Positions 1-10,619 of a stretch of DNA of 64,000 nt are shown piece by piece (position 1 is the first letter of the stretch; every line of letters starts with the position of its first letter). The notes beneath the pieces were generated by a model that was given only the letters and a program-made list of their open reading frames with translations, did no database searches and was not told the origin of the DNA. Source of the stretch: Neomonachus schauinslandi (taxonomy: Eukaryota > Chordata > Mammalia > Carnivora > Phocidae); the NCBI RefSeq assembly GCF_002201575.2, contig NC_058408.1:58335399-58399398 (forward strand). Reading direction: 5' to 3'. Position numbers and translations under genes: made by a program.

Positions 1-640
1 TGGGGAGAGAGGGGTGGAGGGGCGAGACAGCTCAGAGCTCAGTTTCAGCAGCCATGAGTAGGTGTGGGGCGGGGGGTGTGCTCCTCTCTTTTCCCCCTCC
101 TGCCCCTCCAGAAGATCCCCAGAAGCCAGAGTGAAGGTAACCCAGCTGGTAAACACTCTATTTTTGCTGGGTCACCTGGGATTGTGACTTGCTGCTCTGA
201 CAGCCTAAGGGGAAGGGAAAGTGGCTCTGAGGAGGTGGATCCCCTCCCTCTCTGGGGGGCTGGTTGTCTCACCAGGACCCACTTCCTTTACTTTCTCCCA
301 CGCCCCCTTCACACACCCTTGCAGTCTGACCAGACAGGCAGTAAATAGAGGCCAGTGCAGGATGAAGACAAGGGACACTAGAGACGTAGCTAGGGCAGGG
401 GAGTCTGTGTGTCGTGGATCCCACGTTACCGCGGACAACCATAGGTACATAGCAGGTCCTCGATGGATATTTGGTGAATGAATGAGTGCATAAATGAATA
501 AGTGGAGCAGATTAGTAGCATCTTTGTCGTTAAATCAAAGGCAAAGCCCCTTCCATAGATGGGTCTCCAACGGGAGAAAAGACCCACTTGGAGAAAAGAT
601 CATTGAAGGCCATGATAAGTTAAGCTGTAATTTAATTAGT
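1..640. other. Intergenic, no gene seen
   Basis: No exon or known family is recognised. The stretch at about 435-490 (a 'tacatagcaggtcctcgat' phrase followed by 'gaatgaatgag') looks like the 3' end of an old L2 or MIR element. Open frames on both strands here are short and show no domain. Confidence 0.5.
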
Positions 641-839
641 TTTTTTTTTAAGATTTTATTTATTTATTTGAGAGAGAGAACGAGATAGAGAGAGAGAGCA
701 CAAGAAGGGGGAGGGTCAGAGGGAGAAGCAGACTCCCCGCTGAGCAGGGAGCCCGATGCGGGACTCGATCCCGGGACTCCAGGATCATGACCTGAGCCGA
801 AGGCAGTGGCTTAACCAACTGAGCCACCCAGGCACCCCT
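641..839 (-). mobile_element. CAN-SINE (tRNA-Lys type)
   Basis: The element reads T-run, then AGATTTTATTTATTTATTTGAGAGAG, and ends with GAGCCACCCAGGCACCCC, which is the reversed CAN-SINE head. It is flanked by the duplicated target TTTAATTAGTTTTT (from 631 and from 840). It carries the 'gggagggtcagaggg' internal variant (subtype 1). Confidence 0.95.
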
Positions 840-1146
840 TTTAATTAGTTTTTGAGCAGAATTGTCAAGAACCCAATCAATCAGTTCTTAGTAAGCGGCC
901 ACACCGTGCTGCTGATTGACCATTTCTAAAATTAAGAGCAAAAAACAAACATTTTTTCATGACTGCAAATATTAATGTATATACTTCAGCCCTAAATTCT
1001 GGGAATGTGGTAAAAACAAAACAGCGAATTCTGCCATAAGTGACTATCATTGAGGAACAGAGTTGAAAACACTGACATGAAAGCATGTCTTTTATGTGTT
1101 TAAGAAGTGGCAATGGAGGGTTTCCCAGATGGCAGAAGATGGAAGC
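840..1146. other. Intergenic, nothing recognised
   Basis: AT-rich single-copy-looking sequence between SINEs. Only short open frames without recognisable family. Confidence 0.4.
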
Positions 1147-1160
1147 TGGTAGCTGTTTTT

Positions 1161-1357
1161 TTTTTTTTTAAGATTTTATTTATTTATTTGATAGAGAGAG
1201 ACACAGCGAGAGAGGGAACACAAGCAGGGGGAGTGGGAGAGGGAGAAGCAGGCTTCCCGCCGAGCAGGGAGCCCGATGCGGGGCTCGATCCCAGGACCCT
1301 GGGATCATGACCTGAGCCGAAGGCAGAAGCTTAATGACTGAGCCACCCAGGCGCCCC
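1161..1357 (-). mobile_element. CAN-SINE, left unit of a tandem pair
   Basis: Full-length reversed CAN-SINE (T-run, TC/GA-rich body, 'gagccacccaggcgcccc' at 1340-1357). It carries the 'ggagtgggagagggag' internal variant (subtype 2). It abuts a second SINE directly, with no target duplication between the two. Confidence 0.95.
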
Positions 1358-1560
1358 TCTTTTTTTTTTTTTAAAGATTTTATTTATTTATTTGACAGAG
1401 AGAGAGATAGCGAGAGCAGGAACACAAGCAGGGGGAGTGGGAGAGGGAGAAGCAGGCTTCCCGCCGAGCAGGGAGCCCGATGTGGGGCTCAATCTCAGGA
1501 CCCTGGGATCCTGACCTGAGCCAAAGACAGACGCTTAATGACTGAGCCACCCAGGTGCCC
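1358..1560 (-). mobile_element. CAN-SINE, right unit of a tandem pair
   Basis: Second full-length reversed SINE of the same subtype. The 14-base target duplication TGGTAGCTGTTTTT is at 1147-1160 and 1561-1574, so a single duplication brackets both units. Confidence 0.95.
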
Positions 1561-1574
1561 TGGTAGCTGTTTTT

Positions 1575-2179
1575 AATGTGTGGAAGGTAAATTGAGGAGG
1601 AAGGCAGCAGGGTAGCAATGGGACCACAGGGAAGATGTTCATGTGTGCAGACGACAGTCAGCAGGGATTGGAGACCTCATGAGGAAGGCTTTTGACTGGC
1701 CCTTTGGGGATCAGGAGATTGACTACATAGGGAAACCGAGCAAATAAGTCGATATATTGAAGCCTATGGGAGCCAGGTTTCTGGGCGAGGGAAGTACAAA
1801 CATGCAGGGGTGGGGTGGGGGGACTAGAATGAACTAGACTGGACTAGGATGAACTCTGGCGCTGGACTGGAGCGGGATGTATTGGTGTGACGTCATGGTT
1901 TGCAGTCTCTAGATAGCTGTAAATACCAATGTATATAGATACATGCATATATTTCTTAGTTTGAGCCACCGAGGGAACCTAGGAGCAGTGACATCCCAGT
2001 AGCAATCAGTGCACACAGAGCCCAGATCTTGGTTTCTAAATACCATTCTCCACTAAAGGAACCAGGGCACCTGGGAGAAAATGACTGATTATAGGGCTGG
2101 GGCAGATAAAAAAGCAAGATAAGCCTGGAACATCTTGTTTTGACAGAAAACATGGAAGTTCTCAATGAATGACAGAGAA
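1575..2179. other. Intergenic, nothing recognised
   Basis: No family assigned. An imperfect short tandem repeat around GACTAGAATGAACTAGACTGG lies at about 1823-1860. No splice-flanked open frame was noticed. Confidence 0.4.
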
Positions 2180-3120
2180 GTGTTAAAAAGACATAGAACT
2201 CTGTTTGCAGGAGTTCCCACTGGCAATATTGGGATAACTTGGGGATAATATAAGGATCAAAAGAAATAATGATAGCAGTGAGGTATAACGCATGAAATAA
2301 AATAGAAGTTCAAGAGTCCAAACTGATACAAACAGGTGAGTGAGTAGGAGAAGAGAAAGCACAATACCAATGAACAAACACAAAACAAAGTTTAGAAGAA
2401 AACTGCCATATGACAATCATCATAGTTATAATTTCAGGTAAAAAATACTATTGGATGTTAAATCTAGTGGGTAAAAATGAGATGAGGAATGGGATTTTTA
2501 CATAATTTAAAAATATCTCCCTTACAAGGTACTCACTAATTATAAAGGGGAAAAAGTACCTTTACAGAGAACAAACCTGACATCATATTAATCAAGTGAT
2601 CAAAGCAAACATGACCAACAGTGGGACAAATTGACATTACATGCTACCCGATGGGATACAAGAACATAACATCACTTCTGGAATATTCTTGCCCAAAGTG
2701 CATAAACTGAATTTAAACATGAGGAAACATTGGAGAACCTACATAGGAAGACATTCCTCAAAGTGACTGGTCAATCATTTGCAAACACAGTCAAAGGAAG
2801 GGCGAGGAAGGGTCCTAGGCTGAAGGAGATGAAAGTGACAGGACCACTGGTTCAATGTGTGGTTCTGGGTTGGCTCCTTTGACTATAGAGTCTATTAAAG
2901 GGTTATTGTATATACATGTATCAAATTATGACAATGTACACTTTAAGTATATTAGGGTGTTATTAGTCAATTATACCTCAAAAGAGCTGAAAAAAAGACA
3001 AATTATTAGGATAATTGGCAAAACTGTAAGGAATCCTGGGTGAAGGATATGTGGGAGTTCTTTGTATTAACCTTATAGCTTTTCTCGATGTTTAAAATTA
3101 TTTCAAACTGAAACATGAAG
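2180..3120 (+). mobile_element. Old L1 (L1ME-like) 3' end
   Basis: The phrases near 3035-3110 ('gggtgaaggatatgtggg', 'aaaattatttcaaactga') match what is known of L1ME-type 3' ends. The sequence before it (2560-2980, with 'catattaatcaagtgatca') is consistent with the same untranslated region. No coding capacity remains. The 5' limit is approximate. Confidence 0.6.
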
Positions 3121-3764
3121 GAAAAAGGTGGTGGGGGAAGAATTGAACTGTCCCATTTGTTTGATTTCAACAGACTCCCTGCCCGGTCCCTCCACATCTG
3201 TTCATCCCCCATCCACCCCCACCCCAGACACCCCCAGGGTGGCCAGGGGCCTGGTGTCCCCAGTGATGGATAGAGACAACAGGTAAAGAGCATCTAGTCT
3301 TCTTGCATGGCAGGGGATGGAGACAGGAAGGGGAAGAGTATTCAAGTCTTTCTTTGTACAAATATCTTTGCGTGGTTGTAGCAAACACATGTATCTTTAT
3401 GATTTTGGAGGAGAGATTTAATTTTTTTTTTAAAAAGAAGAAAACGAAAAGCCAAACTGGACTGAGGGAAGGCTGTACATACTGACAGAGACTGCGCTAA
3501 CCTCCAGGGAACTGAGGAAGGGGCTGGGTGTCCAAAGCCGAGAGAAGGCCCCATCAGGGATTTCCCGGGGGGGGGCAGGGGGAAGCCCAGCGAGGACACT
3601 GGTCTGATTATCAATGCCAAGGAACAGTGTTGACAAAAACCCAAAGGGGGTAGTCTGCAGGCCCCAACAGTTTGTGGCCTTCTTCTCCTGAGGCAGAGTC
3701 CATGTTTAGAAAGGAAATTATGCAGCCCTCCAAGGAACCTTATTGTATCATGCAGAGCACCAGA
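3121..3764. other. Intergenic, nothing recognised
   Basis: Contains a C-rich tract (3180-3240) and a G-run at 3567-3576. Overlapping open frames on both strands look like chance. Confidence 0.4.
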
Positions 3765-3880
3765 GCACCAGCCTCATCTCTAGCTGTAAATTAGAATGAC
3801 CCAAGGAGCTTTGAAAAAAAAAATCTATGCCTGGGCCCCACCCTTGTCAATAGGGAGTGGCACCTGGTATCAGTGTTTTG
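3765..3880 (+). mobile_element. MER5-like hAT transposon remnant
   Basis: The wording 'aaattagaatgacccaagg', 'agctttgaaaaa' and 'cctgggccccaccc' is typical of MER5A/B non-autonomous hAT elements. Boundaries are approximate. Confidence 0.5.
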
Positions 3881-3889
3881 GTTTTTTTT

Positions 3890-4082
3890 TAATTAAAAAA
3901 TGTATATTTTTTTGAGAGAGACACCCTGTGCCCCACACGGGGGTGGGGGCAGGGATCAGGGGCAGAGGGAGAAGCAGATTCCCTGCTGAGCAGGACCCTG
4001 ATGTGGGCTTGATCCCAGGAGCCCAGGATCATGATCTGAGCTGAAGGCAGACGCTTAACCGACTGAGCCACCCAGGTGCCCC
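3890..4082 (-). mobile_element. CAN-SINE, diverged
   Basis: T-rich tail region at 3881-3912, then GAGAGAGA body and 'gactgagccacccaggtgcccc' at the right end. The tail is altered (no clean ATTTATTT repeats), suggesting an older copy. No clear target duplication. Confidence 0.85.
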
Positions 4083-4922
4083 TTTTTTTGAAGCCTCAGT
4101 AAAGAGGTAAATCCTGAATAGTCTAAGCCAATTGTGGAAATAACATTCCTCTTGCCAGAAATTGGTTTAGAGAGAAATAAGTGAGATTTTGGTCAATGAG
4201 ATAAAAGGAGAAATCTTTATGCTTTTGGATAAGGAAACACAGAGGAAGAGATGCCCTGTAAATCTAGGGTGTTTTCTTAGCTAATATTATGCCCGGAACT
4301 ACAGCAATCATTTTGCTACCATGAGAAAAGTTGGAAAGAGCCAGAAGACAAGCTCCACGAAGACAGAGATTTTTGTTTCTTTTCTGGTCACTGTATATCC
4401 CTTGTACCTAAATCAAGGCCAGGCACAAATAGGTCTTCAGTAAATATTCATCAAATAAGGAACCCGACAACTGTTGAGGCATTGAATTGGCCAGTTGTAG
4501 AGGGACTATCCCCTGGATTTCTTCTTACGTGAAGTAATACATTTCTTTGTGGTTTAAGCCATTTGAGCACAGTATTTTGTGATAGCTGAAAGCATCCAAA
4601 TGATTAAGATAGATACAAACTTACAAGAAGACAAAATCAGACATCCATACCAGCATAGGCAAAGAAGTATTCCTCAAAAAAATGTTCAGTGGAGATGTGG
4701 AGAAAGAGACTGGCATGGAAGGACAGAGAAACACACACACACACACACACACAGATAAACAGAGATGGCAGAATATGAGGCAGAAAAAGAAAGTGGGAGA
4801 ACTGAATAATACCTATTGGGGAAGAAAAAAATTTAGTTTGAAAAAATTAGAGTAATCACTGTCAGAATTTGAAGTGTCTTAATTCCTATCTGAATTTTGG
4901 GCAGCAGATGTGGCTAATCCTC
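4083..4922. other. Intergenic with L2 tail and CA repeat
   Basis: About 4345-4460 resembles an L2 3' end ('aaggccaggcacaaatagg', 'cttcagtaaatattcat'). A dinucleotide (CA)n run lies at about 4733-4754. Nothing else recognised. Confidence 0.45.
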
Positions 4923-4939
4923 TATCATTCCTTATTCTT

Positions 4940-5152
4940 CCCCCCCCCCCAAGATTTTATTCATTTACTCATTTTTAGAGAGAGAGTGAGCACAAGCAGG
5001 GGGAAGAGCAGAGCAGGAGGGAGGAGGAAAGAATCTCAAGCAGACATGCTGAGCGTGGAGCCTGATGTGGGGCTTGATCCCACAACCCATGAAGAGATCA
5101 TGACCTGACCCAAAACCAAGACCCCCAACAGACTGAGCCACCCAAGCACCCT
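4940..5152 (-). mobile_element. CAN-SINE with a C-run in the tail
   Basis: Reversed SINE ending 'gactgagccacccaagcaccc'. Ten or more Cs (from 4940) stand where the usual T-run should be. Flanked by a 17-base target duplication TATC(A/T)TTCCTTATTCTT at 4923-4939 and 5153-5169. Confidence 0.9.
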
Positions 5153-5169
5153 TATCTTTCCTTATTCTT

Positions 5170-5375
5170 TTTTTTTTTTTAGATTTTATTTATTTATTTA
5201 TTTGGGAGAGAGAGAGAGCTTGCGAGCAGGCGAGAAGAACAGAGGGAGAGGGACAAGCAGACACTGAGCTGAGTGTGGAGCCCCAATGTGGGGCTCAATC
5301 TCACGACCCTGAGATCATGACCTGAGCCGAAACCAAAAGTTGGACGTTTAATCGACTGAGCCACCCAGGCGCCCC
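5170..5375 (-). mobile_element. CAN-SINE inserted in the same target
   Basis: Full reversed SINE ending 'gactgagccacccaggcgcccc'. Its target duplication TCTTTCCTTATTCTT is at 5155-5169 and 5376-5390, so it landed in the right-hand duplication left by the neighbouring SINE. Confidence 0.93.
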
Positions 5376-5406
5376 TCTTTCCTTATTCTTAAAAAGAAAT
5401 AAAACT

Positions 5407-5588
5407 AGGGGTTGGGCGTCTGCCTTCGGCTCAGGTCATGATCCCAGGGTCCTGGGATCGAGCCCCGCATCGGGCTCCCTGCTCGGCGGGAAGCCTGCTT
5501 CTCCCTCTCCCACTCCCCCTGCTTGTGTTCCCTCTCTCACTGTCTCTCTCTCTGTCAAATAAATAAAGAAAATCTTAAAAAAAAAACC
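5407..5588 (+). mobile_element. CAN-SINE lacking part of its head
   Basis: Forward SINE ('gtctgccttcggctcaggtc', '...aaataaataaagaaaatctt', A-run). The 'cgcctgggtggctcag' part of the head is missing: the copy goes from GGGG straight to TTGGGCGTCTGCC. Confidence 0.9.
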
Positions 5589-5959
5589 CTGATTTCTCCT
5601 AGAAAGAAAGTGGATCATATTTACAGAATTAGAAGTACACTTTCTTGTTTTAAAAGTATATTTTCATAGAGTACTTTCATATCACAATTTCTTTTAGGGT
5701 ATTTTTAGTAATGTTAAGTGCTGTTGCAGTTTTGCCAGTAAAGACATTTACTAATATGAATCAGTTTCTTGGATTGGGCAGGAGCTTGTCCAAAGCTGGA
5801 GGTTACCCACATGGCCTTAAAAATAAATATCTGCAATGGTTCTACACAATAAAGTGAAGCAGGTTATGAGAAAGAATAGTACCCGAGTCCCACCTACCAC
5901 CCCTCCCCTTTGCTTTCTTGACATGGACAACAGGCGAAGAATGAAGTGGGAAGTTTTCT
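5589..5959. other. Intergenic, nothing recognised
   Basis: AT-rich single-copy-looking sequence. No exon signs were noticed. Confidence 0.4.
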
Positions 5960-6151
5960 TTTTCTTTTTTTAAAGATTTTATTTATTTATTTGTCAGAGA
6001 GAGAGCGAGAGCACAAGCAGGGGGAGCAGCAGAGGGAGAAGCAGGCTCCCCGCTGAGCCAAGAGCCCCATGGGGGCCTCCATCCCAGGACCCTGGAATCA
6101 CGACCTGAGCCGAAGGCAGACGCCTAACCGACTGAGCCACCCAGGCGTCCC
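5960..6151 (-). mobile_element. CAN-SINE with perfect target duplication
   Basis: Reversed SINE. The 17-base duplication GAAGTGGGAAGTTTTCT is identical at 5943-5959 and 6152-6168, suggesting a fairly young insertion. Confidence 0.95.
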
Positions 6152-6174
6152 GAAGTGGGAAGTTTTCTGCACGC

Positions 6175-6962
6175 TAGGTGCTCATTTTTCAACCCCAGCA
6201 AAGTGCACATTTGCAAAAATTTACTAAAAACCTGTGTCCCCACCTGTTAGTTTCTCTTTTCCTCTTGGGGTATCCATTTGTTAGGGCAGAAACCTGGGAG
6301 TCATTCTTGACTCTTCCTTCATCTTTACCAACCAGGTGCTGCCATTCCAGCTCGAAACACCCACCATCGGTCCCCCCCGCCAACTCCCAAGGGCGTCTAG
6401 ATAAGATGTCCTGGTTCCTCTCCGCGTACTTCCTAATTGTTGTGCTTGCACTCAGCCTGACCCACCATCTCCCCCCACAGTTCCCACTCTACAGACAGCA
6501 GTCTTTCTCCAACGTGGAACCCACACCCTTTCCTGACAAGGCCCTGCTGACCTCAGTCAGCGGCCTCTTCTCAACAGAGAACACCCAGTCCTCCACACTC
6601 CAGCCGTCCTGAACTGCTTTCAAGTCTCTGAAAGAGCTCTGTTCTCTGCTTTGCCCAAAGTGAACTCTGATCCATCCCTCAGTTCTGGGTTAGGCTTCCC
6701 CCGGGGAGAGGGTCCTGACCGTGCTGTCCCTCCCCCATTCCCTGACCTCCCTCTGCCCCCAGGGACACGTTTCCCACTTGCACCTCCTGCCTGGACTCTT
6801 CCCGTCTTTACAAGAGTTGCTTTCTAATTGCCTGTTTACTTTCTTTATCCTCTTGCAGAACTTGAAGCTTAATGAAGGCACATTCCATTCTGCCTTGGTC
6901 AGAATTCTATGATCAATGCCGGGTTCAGCTTTGTTGAGTAAATACAGGTTGGATGAATGAGT
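6175..6962 (+). mobile_element. L2 LINE 3' part
   Basis: The phrase 'agaaacctgggagtcattc' (about 6289-6307), followed by 'ttgactcttccttcatc', is the well-known L2 ORF2 C-terminal stretch. The copy runs to the usual L2 tail 'ggttggatgaatgag' (6948-6962). The 144-residue open frame at 6178-6612 lies inside it and is a remnant of the element, not a host gene. Confidence 0.75.
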
Positions 6963-7085
6963 AGACACTGACTCCATGCAGAAGAAGTAGACAATCCATA
7001 CTGTGATCCACTTCTTGAACGTCCACCTAAAAATGTGGTAAGAACATAAAGAGGAGTAACATAGAGGGTAGCACAGAGGTTTATA

Positions 7086-7270
7086 AAGACCAGCATTGAA
7101 ACCAGACTTCCTGGGTCCTACTGTGTGACCTTGATCAAGTTACTTCGCCATTTCGCCCCTCTTTTTCTCCTTCTGTAAAGTAATAGAATTTACCACATAG
7201 AGCTGTAATGATTAAGTAAGTTAATACATGTGAAATGCTTAAAATAGTTGCCAGTGAATAGTGAGATGAG
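7086..7270 (+). mobile_element. MIR SINE
   Basis: Shows the MIR core in order: 'ctgtgtgaccttgatcaag', 'tctgtaaagtaatag', 'gattaagtaagttaatacat', 'gaaatgcttaa'. Confidence 0.8.
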
Positions 7271-7940
7271 TGCTGGATGGTTCTTGACATAGCAGTAATG
7301 GGAGCAGGATCTGTACTGTGTCATGAAGGAATGATTATGACCAGGGGCAGGTTCCTTCCCAACATGAGTGCATCCATGTCCATCTCCCAATTCCAAGCCA
7401 TCCGCTTATGATTTCCACCCACTTCTTATAAAGTCCTCTGCTTGGCTGCAGCCTCACCTTGGAGGACGGGTGCATCTTTGTCACATTTCTCCTCATTCGT
7501 ACTTTATTCAACAGTTCTTGAATATTCTAAGTTCAGATTCAGTTCTGCATTCTTTTGCTTGCACGTGCCAAAAAACAGGGGGCGGGGGGAGGAAGGGGTT
7601 CCGTATCTCAATTGTGAATAAATTTCACTATCTTGAGGGGTGTTTTTTCATTTTGGAAAGTAGTTTTAAGTTACCCTCATTTAAATAATAATACACTTCA
7701 TGCATAGGAACTATAGGGTTTTTCTGGAATCATCAAGCATTTGACCTATTTTTCTGAATGTTACCACTTATCAACTTGTTTACTTGCCTTCATCCCATCG
7801 GATAACCTCACAACTCTAAGTGCCAAAGGCTTTCCTGTGATTTTACAGTTTTGGAGTATGTCATTATTACATTTCCTTTACTCGTGTTTCTTCATTCACT
7901 TTTTCTGCTTCCCCACCTGTGATAGTACTTGAGACTTTCT
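7271..7940. other. Intergenic, nothing recognised
   Basis: Only short open frames and no clear repeat family. Confidence 0.4.
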
Positions 7941-8047
7941 TTTAAAAGATCTTAGTTTTTAAGTAATCTCTACACCCAATGTGGGGCTCAAACTCACAAC
8001 CCTGAGGTCAAGAGTCGCATGCTCCGACGGAGCCAGCCAGGTGCCCC
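7941..8047 (-). mobile_element. Short, old CAN-SINE relative
   Basis: Reads 'aagtaatctctacacccaat', 'gtggggctcaaactcacaac' and 'gagccagccaggtgcccc'. This is the short, older tRNA-Lys SINE form that lacks the long TC-rich body. Confidence 0.8.
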
Positions 8048-10243
8048 GTATTTGAGACTTCTAAAGATTTTTTTCATTTTGGTGGACCCAATACCATTCG
8101 GCCCTGGGGAGGCCCACACCGGGTCCCGATCTTATAAGAGTGTCATTTATCTGAGAAGGCAGTAAATAGTAGACCCTTGAACATTTGCATCATACTTCGA
8201 ACTAAATACTAAATATCCTGAAGCAGTGTTAACCCTGGCTGCCCTTGGGTCCTGAGGAAAGCGTGGGGGCAAGAGGAAGAGGAAGCAGGCCTAGGTGAGC
8301 TTGGTGGAGATGGGGATGTTGGGGCTCTGGGTGGAAGAACCACATGAGCGAAGAAGGGCTCCAGGAGCCTGAGGACGGCGGAGAGGGACATGAGGGTTCG
8401 TCAGATTCCAGCTTGGACAGTCCTCAGGTTTGCGAGCGTCTGCTGCACCAGGGCACACATTAGCCCTTTGAGTAAGCATTACATTTAAATCCACCCTGGG
8501 CTCGTTATAGGGGGCTGGCTGCTCCCAGAGCCCTCTGGAAGTGCTTTATGCTTGGTATTTGCTTCTGAAAAATAGGTGATTATTGACCTTGAGCAGAACT
8601 ACTTCTGTTTTGTCTTGTTTCTTTTTGCACTATGATGGGAATTTTAGGCAACGACAAAGAGAAAGACATGGTGTGAGCAGGGAAAGAGAGAGAGAGACAG
8701 AACGACCACGCACCTGTAGCAACTGAGGGCAGAGGGGCCACTCCAAGGACTGGGGACCCCAAGCCCCTAGCACATGTGTGCTTCCTAAAGGGCAAAGCTA
8801 CTTCACCGTTCTCTTTCCTCATTTGAGGATGAGTCTCATCAGTCACCCGAGGACGTAGGAAGGAACATCTAATGGAAATGACCATAAATCTCAAATGAAA
8901 ATGGGGTAGGCACTAAATCTGATCTCACACAGCCTAGCTGGCAGTGGGCAAAGGAGGCCAACAGCCCCTGATGGGAGTCACACAGGGAGATGAATGCATC
9001 TCTGCTGCTCAAAGGGGGATGGTGTGGGCGGCAGTGATCAGGAGCAGGGTGGGGGTGGGGTGGAGAAGGAATTTGCATCTTGTGGCTTAATCAGATCCGA
9101 AACCTAACATCCTGTTTTCTGTAGGTTGGGCACATCAGTAGCCGAAAGCCTCCTCTGACCATGGCCAGCCTCAGGAAGTGAGTGTCAACAGCCTTGCAGA
9201 TGGAACCCAGCTCCCGAGTGACCATGCCTGCAAAGTGTCCCCCCTGCACCCTGACCAGGCCCCCTGCCCTCCCTCTACCACAATTCTAGAACTCCAGACC
9301 TCACCCCTCCTCTTCGGAGACTTATCAACAGGAAGTTAAGTCAGCTGGAACACTCTATTCCCTTGACATTTTTGTTTTAATTCTGCAGCTGTGTTTAAGG
9401 CTTCATGAATTCTCTCTCTGGCTCTGTCTCTTGGGTCTGTCTGTTTGTCTGCGTGGTGCTTTTTCTCTCACACCCATGCACCAAGTCATGGTTACCATAA
9501 GGCTGGTGGACCGGAATGGGAACTAGGATTGATAAGAAGGAAGTGGGGTGGTAAGAAAGCACTTTAGGGACCGTAATAATAGCAGTTGATGAGCTGAGGA
9601 AGGTGACTATTTGCTCAGGGATCATTACTCAGGAGAAACTATAAATGCTGAAGAGGAATTCCTAAATCATTAACAATGTGCCCTGCCCATAGCTCCTTCC
9701 TCACCCCCTCATGGTTCTTATGTCTCCCTCAGATCACCATGTGGGCATGTCTCCTTTCCTCAACATTCTAGAGTGTCTACTCGGCAGATGCCTTACTCAC
9801 ACTTATTCTCACTCAGGAAGCTTCTCTCCCTTCTTTTATCGCTTGTCAGCTTATCACCTAAGAAACCACAACACGGCTCACACACGCACCTTGATCCCAC
9901 TTCGTCCTCTTAATCCTTGGTAGCTGCAGTTCACCAGTCCTTCCTTGCTGAATGTCTAAATTATGTTCACAGAACACTGTTCTAAGACTCATCAGGGCAT
10001 TCTTTTTTTTTCTGTCCTGTTTTCTTTGCCTTCTACTGACTCTCATTCAAGTCTAGAGGGAAAAGAGCTCTAAACTCAGAGACTGGGGTCTCTAAAGCAC
10101 CCTCATGTCTACAACGAAGGTGGTTATTGGTGATTATTCTTTCTCCAGGTTCTTCTGCCTCAACAGACCCAAGAAGAGTGTCCCCCATCCATGATAGTAG
10201 CTGGCCCATTAAACATACATGTAAACTACCAGGGTTGGTTTTA
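8048..10243. other. 2.2-kb intergenic block, nothing recognised
   Basis: Mixed-composition sequence without a repeat family I can name. A splice-like pair ('ttctgtag' at about 9117-9124 and 'aagtgagtg' at about 9177-9185) brackets a possible start codon, but no homology supports an exon. Confidence 0.4.
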
Positions 10244-10479
10244 TTTATTTATTTATTTATTTTTATTTTTATTTTTTTTAAAGACTTTATTTGCTTATTT
10301 GACAAAGAGAGAGAGAGAGAACACGAGTTGGGGGAGGAGCAGAGGGAGAGAGAGAGGGGGAAGCAGGCTCCCCACGGAGCAGGGAGCCCGATGCGATGTG
10401 GGGCTGGATCCCAGGACCCTGGGATCATGACCTGAGCCGAAGGCAGATGCTTAACTGACTGAGCCACCCAGGCACCCCT
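10244..10479 (-). mobile_element. CAN-SINE
   Basis: Long TTTATTTA tail (10244-10276), GA-rich body and 'gagccacccaggcacccc' head. Target duplication is imperfect: ACCAGGGTTGGTTTTA (10228) versus GTCAGGGCTGGTTTTA (10480). Confidence 0.93.
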
Positions 10480-10619
10480 GTCAGGGCTGGTTTTAAAGGG
10501 AGTACCTGAGGCAAATGATTTACAGTCACACCGACTGGGGATGCCTTGTCAATCATTTAAAACTTAACATAGCTCATAATACAGGTATAGTCCCTTATGT
10601 CTCTGAAAACCACATCTAG

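Noticed and set aside
1107..1519. Open frames rich in 'ILFIYL' and 'LPAEQGARCG' type sequence, repeated all over the window
   Set aside because: They are translations of CAN-SINEs, present wherever a SINE lies, and do not represent genes.
6178..6612. 144-codon plus-strand open frame
   Set aside because: It lies in an L2 element and carries L2 phrases; not a host gene.
9117..9185. Possible small exon with ATGGCCAGCC between splice-like signals
   Set aside because: No homology, no continuation on either side, and such short signals are common by chance.
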